A program made the translations under genes and the position numbers. From Vibrio sp. 99-8-1 (GTDB taxonomy: Bacteria; Pseudomonadota; Gammaproteobacteria; Enterobacterales; Vibrionaceae), in the NCBI RefSeq assembly GCF_013114595.1, contig NZ_VTXE01000036.1:1-48309 (forward strand): DNA of 48,309 bases. Direction: 5' to 3'. Positions 44,315 to 48,309 of the stretch are shown piece after piece (within the stretch, counting starts at the first letter, position 1; the number at the start of each line of letters is the position of its first letter). Below the pieces are notes generated by a model. That model did not search any database, had not been told where the DNA came from, and was given only the letters and a program-made list of their open reading frames with translations.

Positions 44315-45424
44315 ATGTCTGATAACAGCCAAAAGAAAGTCATTGTCGGTATGTCCGGCGGTGTTGATTCATCGGTATCTGCTTACCTTCTTCAACAGCA
44401 AGGCTATCAAGTTGAAGGTCTTTTTATGAAGAACTGGGAAGAAGATGATGGTGAAGAATATTGTACGGCAGCAGAAGATCTCGCTGACGCACAAGCTGTT
44501 TGTGACAAACTTGGTATTTATCTGCACACCATCAATTTTGCAGCGGAGTACTGGGATAATGTATTCGAGTACTTCTTAGAAGAGTACAAAGCGGGACGAA
44601 CCCCTAACCCAGATATTCTTTGCAACAAAGAGATCAAATTCAAAGCCTTTTTAGAATTCGCTGATGAAGTGCTCGATGCCGACTATATCGCTATGGGTCA
44701 CTATGTTCGTCGCAGTTTTCCTACTGACGGTAAACCTCCTCAAATGTTGAGAGGCCTCGACTCTAACAAAGATCAAAGCTACTTCTTATATACTTTGAGT
44801 CATCAACAAATTAGTCGCAGTCTATTTCCTGTCGGAGAGTTACAAAAACCAGAAGTAAGACGTATTGCTGAAGAGCAAGGACTGATTACCGCAAAGAAAA
44901 AAGACTCTACCGGAATCTGTTTTATTGGTGAAAGAAAATTTACTGAGTTTTTATCTCGTTATTTACCTGCGCAACCGGGCAAAATTGAAACACCACAAGG
45001 CGACGTTATCGGCGAACACCAAGGATTGATGTATCATACTCTTGGCCAGCGTAAAGGGCTGCACATTGGCGGTCAAAAAGGTGGTGGCGGTAATGAAGAA
45101 CCTTGGTATGTGGCAGAAAAAGATCTGGAGCGCAACGTTTTAATCGCAGTACAAGGCGCCGACCATCCGTTATTGAAATCTCAAGGTCTTATTGCTTCGC
45201 AGTTGCATTGGGTCGATCGTAACATTGTGTCTCAACCTTTGGCATGCACAGTAAAAACTCGTTATCGTCAAACCGATATTCCATGTACAATCATTGCCAT
45301 TGATGACGACAACATTAAAGTCATTTTTGATCAGCCTCAGGTTGCAGTAACGCCGGGCCAATCAGCAGTATTTTATAAAGATGATGTTTGCCTAGGTGGC
45401 GGTATCATCGAAAGCAAAATCTAA
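44315..45424 (+). CDS. mnmA: tRNA 2-thiouridine synthase MnmA
   Basis: Introduces sulfur at U34 of Lys, Glu and Gln tRNAs, taking it from the IscS-Tus relay. It has 369 residues. The ATP-binding PP-loop is GMSGGVDSSVSA (12-23). The two catalytic cysteines are Cys103 in NPDILCNKEIKF and Cys202 in DSTGICFIGER. The C-terminal beta domain has HYTLGQRKGL-like YHTLGQRKGLHIGG. It is first in mnmA-hflD-purB; hflD follows after 25 bases. Confidence 0.97.
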   Translation: MSDNSQKKVIVGMSGGVDSSVSAYLLQQQGYQVEGLFMKNWEEDDGEEYCTAAEDLADAQAVCDKLGIYLHTINFAAEYWDNVFEYFLEEYKAGRTPNPDILCNKEIKFKAFLEFADEVLDADYIAMGHYVRRSFPTDGKPPQMLRGLDSNKDQSYFLYTLSHQQISRSLFPVGELQKPEVRRIAEEQGLITAKKKDSTGICFIGERKFTEFLSRYLPAQPGKIETPQGDVIGEHQGLMYHTLGQRKGLHIGGQKGGGGNEEPWYVAEKDLERNVLIAVQGADHPLLKSQGLIASQLHWVDRNIVSQPLACTVKTRYRQTDIPCTIIAIDDDNIKVIFDQPQVAVTPGQSAVFYKDDVCLGGGIIESKI

Positions 45425-45449
45425 TTTAATTATTCAATAGGAGCTTTAC

Positions 45450-46067
45450 GTGGCTAATTCACTTTATGATCGTACTATCGCTTTTGCAGGAATGTGCCAA
45501 GCGGTTGCTTTAGTTCAGCAGGTAGCAAAAGACGGTTATTGTGATACTGACGCGTTTAAAACTTCCGTTAGCGCCATATTAAATATCAATCCTAGCAGCA
45601 CGTTAGATGTTTACGGAAACGAGTCCAACCTCAAAGTTGGGCTTGAATGTATGGTAAAAGGCATAGACAGCACCCCATCAGGCAGTGAAATCACTCGCTA
45701 CATTATTAGCTTGATGGCTCTGGAACGAAAACTAAATGAGAAGAAAGAGTCAATGGCTCAATTGGGTGATCGTATTCAGATGGCAGAACGCCAAACGGAA
45801 CATTTTGACTTGTTCGATGAGCAGATGATAAGCAATATCGCCAGCATCTATTTAGATGTTATTAGCCCAGTGGGTCCTCGCATTCAAGTAACAGGCACCC
45901 CATCTGTTTTGCAACAAACCTCCAATCAACACAAGGTTCGAGCCCTGCTGTTATCCGGAATTCGAAGCACTGTGCTTTGGCGTCAAGTTGGCGGCAAACG
46001 TCGTCATATGGTGTTTGGCAGAAAGAAAATGGTTGAACAAGCCCAAATTTTACTCGCAAGACTTTAA
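45450..46067 (+). CDS. hflD: High frequency lysogenization protein HflD
   Basis: A 205-residue peripheral membrane protein, named in E. coli for modulating phage lambda CII. The N-terminus AFAGMCQAVALVQQVAKDG and the C-terminal IRSTVLWRQVGGKRRHMVFGRKKM are conserved. It starts with GTG after GGAGCTTTAC. Its cellular role is unclear; the fixed mnmA-hflD-purB order suggests co-expression. Confidence 0.93.
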   Translation: MANSLYDRTIAFAGMCQAVALVQQVAKDGYCDTDAFKTSVSAILNINPSSTLDVYGNESNLKVGLECMVKGIDSTPSGSEITRYIISLMALERKLNEKKESMAQLGDRIQMAERQTEHFDLFDEQMISNIASIYLDVISPVGPRIQVTGTPSVLQQTSNQHKVRALLLSGIRSTVLWRQVGGKRRHMVFGRKKMVEQAQILLARL

Positions 46068-46106
46068 ACTCAACAATCCCCATTTATTTAATTCAGGAGA
46101 ATCAAC

Positions 46107-47477
46107 ATGGAACTGTCAGCATTGACTGCTGTTTCACCGGTAGACGGTCGTTACGGAAGTAAAACGATTGCGTTACGCTCATTCTTTAGTGAGTATGGTT
46201 TACTAAAGTATCGCACTATCGTTGAAATCCGTTGGTTACAGAAGCTTTCAGCAACGGATGCAATAAAGGAAGTTCCTGCTTTTAGTGATAAGGCAAATCA
46301 ATACTTAAACGATATTGCCGATCAGTTTAATGAAGCGGATGCGCAACGAATCAAAGATATCGAACGCACCACTAACCACGATGTAAAAGCCGTGGAGTAT
46401 TTTCTTAAAGAAAAAGTGGCAGATATACCCGAACTGCACGCAGTAAATGAATTCATTCATTTTGCTTGTACTTCTGAAGACATCAACAATACTTCTCACG
46501 CGCTGATGTTAAAAGAAGCACGGGATAGCGTTATTCTTCCGCAGATTAGAGAAGTGATCGATGCCATACGTCAGTTAGCTGAGGAGTACCGCGATATTCC
46601 TTTGCTATCTCGTACACACGGACAACCTGCATCTCCATCTACCATGGGTAAAGAGATGGCCAATGTTGCCTACCGTATGGAACGCCAATACAAGCAGATC
46701 GCTAATGTAGAAATCTTAGCAAAAATCAACGGTGCTGTTGGTAACTATAATGCTCACTTGTCGGCTTACCCTGAACTAGACTGGCACGCTTTTAGTGAAG
46801 AGTTTATTACCGATTCATTGGGTGTTAACTGGAACCCCTACACTACTCAAATAGAACCGCACGATTACATTGCAGAACTATTTGACGCCATTGCTCGTTT
46901 TAACACCATCCTGATTGATTTTGATCGTGATGTTTGGGGTTACATCGCGTTAGGTCACTTTAAGCAAAAAACCATTGCAGGTGAAATTGGCTCTTCTACC
47001 ATGCCTCACAAAGTCAATCCTATCGATTTTGAAAACTCAGAAGGTAACCTAGGTTTAGCCAATGCCGTATTTGCTCACTTAGCGCAAAAACTGCCCGTAT
47101 CTCGCTGGCAGCGAGACCTAACTGACTCTACTGTACTGCGAAACTTGGGCGTCGGTTGTGGCTACGCGATTATCGCTTATACTTCGACTCTTAAAGGCAT
47201 TAGCAAGTTAGAAGTAAACCGTGAAGCATTATTGGCTGAACTGGATAAGAACTGGGAAGTACTGGCAGAACCCGTACAGACCGTTATGCGTCGTTACGGC
47301 ATTGAAAAGCCATATGAGAAGCTAAAAGAGCTGACTCGTGGCAAGCGTGTTGATGGCGATGCTATGCGTCAGTTTATCGATGGTCTGGAGCTTCCTGAGG
47401 TAGAAAAGGAACGTCTAAAACAGATGACGCCAGCAAATTACATCGGACAAGCGATTGAGTTAACGGACAAACTGTAA
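46107..47477 (+). CDS. purB: Adenylosuccinate lyase
   Basis: Catalyses two steps of purine synthesis, cleavage of SAICAR and of adenylosuccinate. It has 456 residues, the same as E. coli. The fumarase/aspartase signature GSSTMPHKVNPIDFEN lies around residues 295-310 with the catalytic serine, and RTHGQPASPSTMGKEMANV carries a catalytic histidine. TTCAGGAGAATC is the ribosome site. A terminator follows at once. purR, its likely repressor by analogy with E. coli, is 22 kb upstream in the window. Confidence 0.97.
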   Translation: MELSALTAVSPVDGRYGSKTIALRSFFSEYGLLKYRTIVEIRWLQKLSATDAIKEVPAFSDKANQYLNDIADQFNEADAQRIKDIERTTNHDVKAVEYFLKEKVADIPELHAVNEFIHFACTSEDINNTSHALMLKEARDSVILPQIREVIDAIRQLAEEYRDIPLLSRTHGQPASPSTMGKEMANVAYRMERQYKQIANVEILAKINGAVGNYNAHLSAYPELDWHAFSEEFITDSLGVNWNPYTTQIEPHDYIAELFDAIARFNTILIDFDRDVWGYIALGHFKQKTIAGEIGSSTMPHKVNPIDFENSEGNLGLANAVFAHLAQKLPVSRWQRDLTDSTVLRNLGVGCGYAIIAYTSTLKGISKLEVNREALLAELDKNWEVLAEPVQTVMRRYGIEKPYEKLKELTRGKRVDGDAMRQFIDGLELPEVEKERLKQMTPANYIGQAIELTDKL

Positions 47478-47529
47478 TTGTTCTTTAGCCAGCTAAAGTA
47501 AACTTAGCGCTACAACTTGATTAACTGTG

Positions 47530-47559
47530 AGGTCGCAATATGTTTGCGACCTTTTTTTT
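47530..47559 (+). terminator. Terminator of mnmA-hflD-purB
   Basis: AGGTCGCAA (47530-47538) pairs with TTGCGACCT (47544-47552) around TATGT, followed by seven more T. Confidence 0.93.
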
Positions 47560-47570
47560 GGTTACTATTC

Positions 47571-47670
47571 GTATGCTCAAGTGACCTCAAGATGCGCTCT
47601 TAAAGAGTGAGTTATTTTGACTCCTGCTCTCTGTTACTGATTCTTGCCGTAAAATGACTTGAGTACGTCA
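47571..47670. repeat. Dispersed intergenic repeat, copy B
   Basis: The left end (47571-47596) is TATGCTCAAGTGACC then TCAAGATGC, one base different from copy A (98-122, minus strand). The right end, TGACTTGAGTACG (about 47655-47667), is an imperfect inverted copy of the left end, giving an element of about 100 bases with inverted termini. It sits between the purB terminator and the acetyltransferase gene and its right end overlaps the leader of that gene. Confidence 0.5.
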
Positions 47671-47682
47671 TATGAGGCTGTA

Positions 47683-48207
47683 ATGAATATTGAATATATA
47701 AAAGACAATCAGGTAGATGAGCTGCTCGACAAAAAAATTCGTCGTCTACTCAGTCGCTGTTTTACCAATAGCGATGAAGCCATTTTCAAACAGCAACGGT
47801 ATTATCGAGAAGTCCCCACCCACCGCTACCTAATTGTAAACAACCACTCAGAACTGATTGCTCATATCGCGGTACACGATAAACAAGTGTTGATTGATAA
47901 CAATCCTGTTCCAATTGCCGGAATTGCGGAAGTGTGTGTTGATCCTAGTTATCGTCAGAGAGGTTGCGTCAGAAAACTGCTCAATCATGTACATCAGGAT
48001 ATCGAATCCCGGGGTATGTCCTATTCTATACTGTTCGGCGAAACATTCGTTTATCAGTCAAGTGGCTACCGCGAAGTCAGTAACTTATATGTCAAAGAGG
48101 CCACCTCAGTTAATGAACTCTGGCAGCCTGAACCAGCAATGATAAAAGAGATCACTCGTCCATGGCCGGATACCTTTCCAGTCAAGCTTGAAGGTTCAAC
48201 CTTTTAG
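47683..48207 (+). CDS. GNAT family N-acetyltransferase
   Basis: A 174-residue acetyltransferase with one GNAT domain. The acetyl-CoA loop is in VCVDPSYRQRGCVRKLLNHV (about 84-103), with R-Q-R-G-C in place of the usual R/Q-x-x-G-x-G/A. IAHIAVHDKQVLIDNNPVPIAGIAEV supplies the preceding beta strands and YQSSGYREVSNLYV the C-terminal end. The ATG at 47683 is chosen for its GAGG five bases upstream; a TTG eight codons earlier is inside the repeat. The substrate is unknown. Tandem hairpins follow. Confidence 0.82.
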   Translation: MNIEYIKDNQVDELLDKKIRRLLSRCFTNSDEAIFKQQRYYREVPTHRYLIVNNHSELIAHIAVHDKQVLIDNNPVPIAGIAEVCVDPSYRQRGCVRKLLNHVHQDIESRGMSYSILFGETFVYQSSGYREVSNLYVKEATSVNELWQPEPAMIKEITRPWPDTFPVKLEGSTF

Positions 48208-48215
48208 TAAATAAT

Positions 48216-48260
48216 CCACCTGCAGAGCAGGTGGCTTTGACTGGCCCCCTATAAGGGGGC
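48216..48260. terminator. Tandem hairpins between convergent genes
   Basis: CCACCTGC/GCAGGTGG (48216-48234) is followed by CTTTG. GCCCCCT/AGGGGGC (48244-48260) is followed by TTATTT. Both lie between the acetyltransferase stop and the stop of the leftward gene at the window edge, with no strong T-run; together they should end transcription from the left. Confidence 0.6.
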
Positions 48261-48264
48261 TTAT

Positions 48265-48309
48265 TTAACTATCGAGCCCTAACAACATCTGGCGCTCTTC
48301 TTCTTCCTT
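48265..48309 (-). CDS. C-terminal end of an unidentified leftward gene (partial)
   Basis: The last 45 bases, read leftward, give an open frame of 14 residues (KEEEERQMLLGLDS) ending in TAA at 48265-48267. Convergent hairpins just past the stop support a real gene end. The Glu-rich end is too short to name a family. Confidence 0.5.
   Translation of the reverse strand, partial: KEEEERQMLLGLDS

Overview
The window looks like a Vibrio-type gammaproteobacterial chromosome. Three things point there. The gene order matches enterobacteria/Vibrionaceae: elyC / smtA-mukFEB, yciN / topA, aat-bpt-infA / clpA-clpS / cspD / icd / rluE and mnmA-hflD-purB. There is a c-di-GMP-I riboswitch ahead of tfoY beside purR, as in Vibrio cholerae. 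Respiration uses a TMAO reductase system and the TCA cycle a monomeric isocitrate dehydrogenase. Base composition is moderately AT-rich throughout, and I see no transposase, phage, integron, CRISPR, tRNA or rRNA gene.

Layout. 1-4200: torE-torC-torA, leftward, encoding periplasmic TMAO respiration, with a strong terminator and a dispersed intergenic repeat downstream. 4700-6750: fetB without fetA, a small TIGR02647-type protein and an SDR-like protein. 6950-13070: a four-gene overlapping operon of RND efflux adaptor, RND pump, OmpR-type regulator and histidine kinase. 13300-20570: smtA(cmoM)-mukF-mukE-mukB, the MukBEF condensin operon, with elyC divergent. 21700-23300: torR and torD divergent, the regulator and chaperone of the TMAO system, 18 kb from torECA. 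23500-25500: purR, then the c-di-GMP riboswitch and tfoY. 25650-27500: a TVP38 membrane protein, a DUF2007/zinc-ribbon protein and an alpha/beta hydrolase. 27660-30340: glgC-glgA for glycogen synthesis. 30600-33900: topA and yciN. 33900-36100: aroA and aat. 36100-40500: bpt, infA, clpA, clpS and cspD. 40600-48200: icd, rluE, a small conserved protein, mnmA, hflD, purB and a GNAT acetyltransferase. The last 45 bases are the end of a leftward gene that continues outside the window.

How parts connect. The promoters of torECA and torD share a near-identical motif resembling the E. coli tor box, which would join the two separated tor loci under the local TorR. The efflux operon carries its own two-component system as its last two genes and has an 11-bp-phased direct repeat overlapping its presumed -35, so autoregulation is likely. 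aat, bpt, clpS and clpA together form the bacterial N-degron pathway within about 4.5 kb. purR has a candidate PUR box upstream, followed by an intrinsic terminator that lies before the gene.

Most of the window is conserved core genome. No clearly new multi-gene defence or metabolic system is visible. The best leads are regulatory: the tor motif pair, the self-regulated efflux operon, the DnaA-box stem, the purR leader and the dispersed intergenic repeats.
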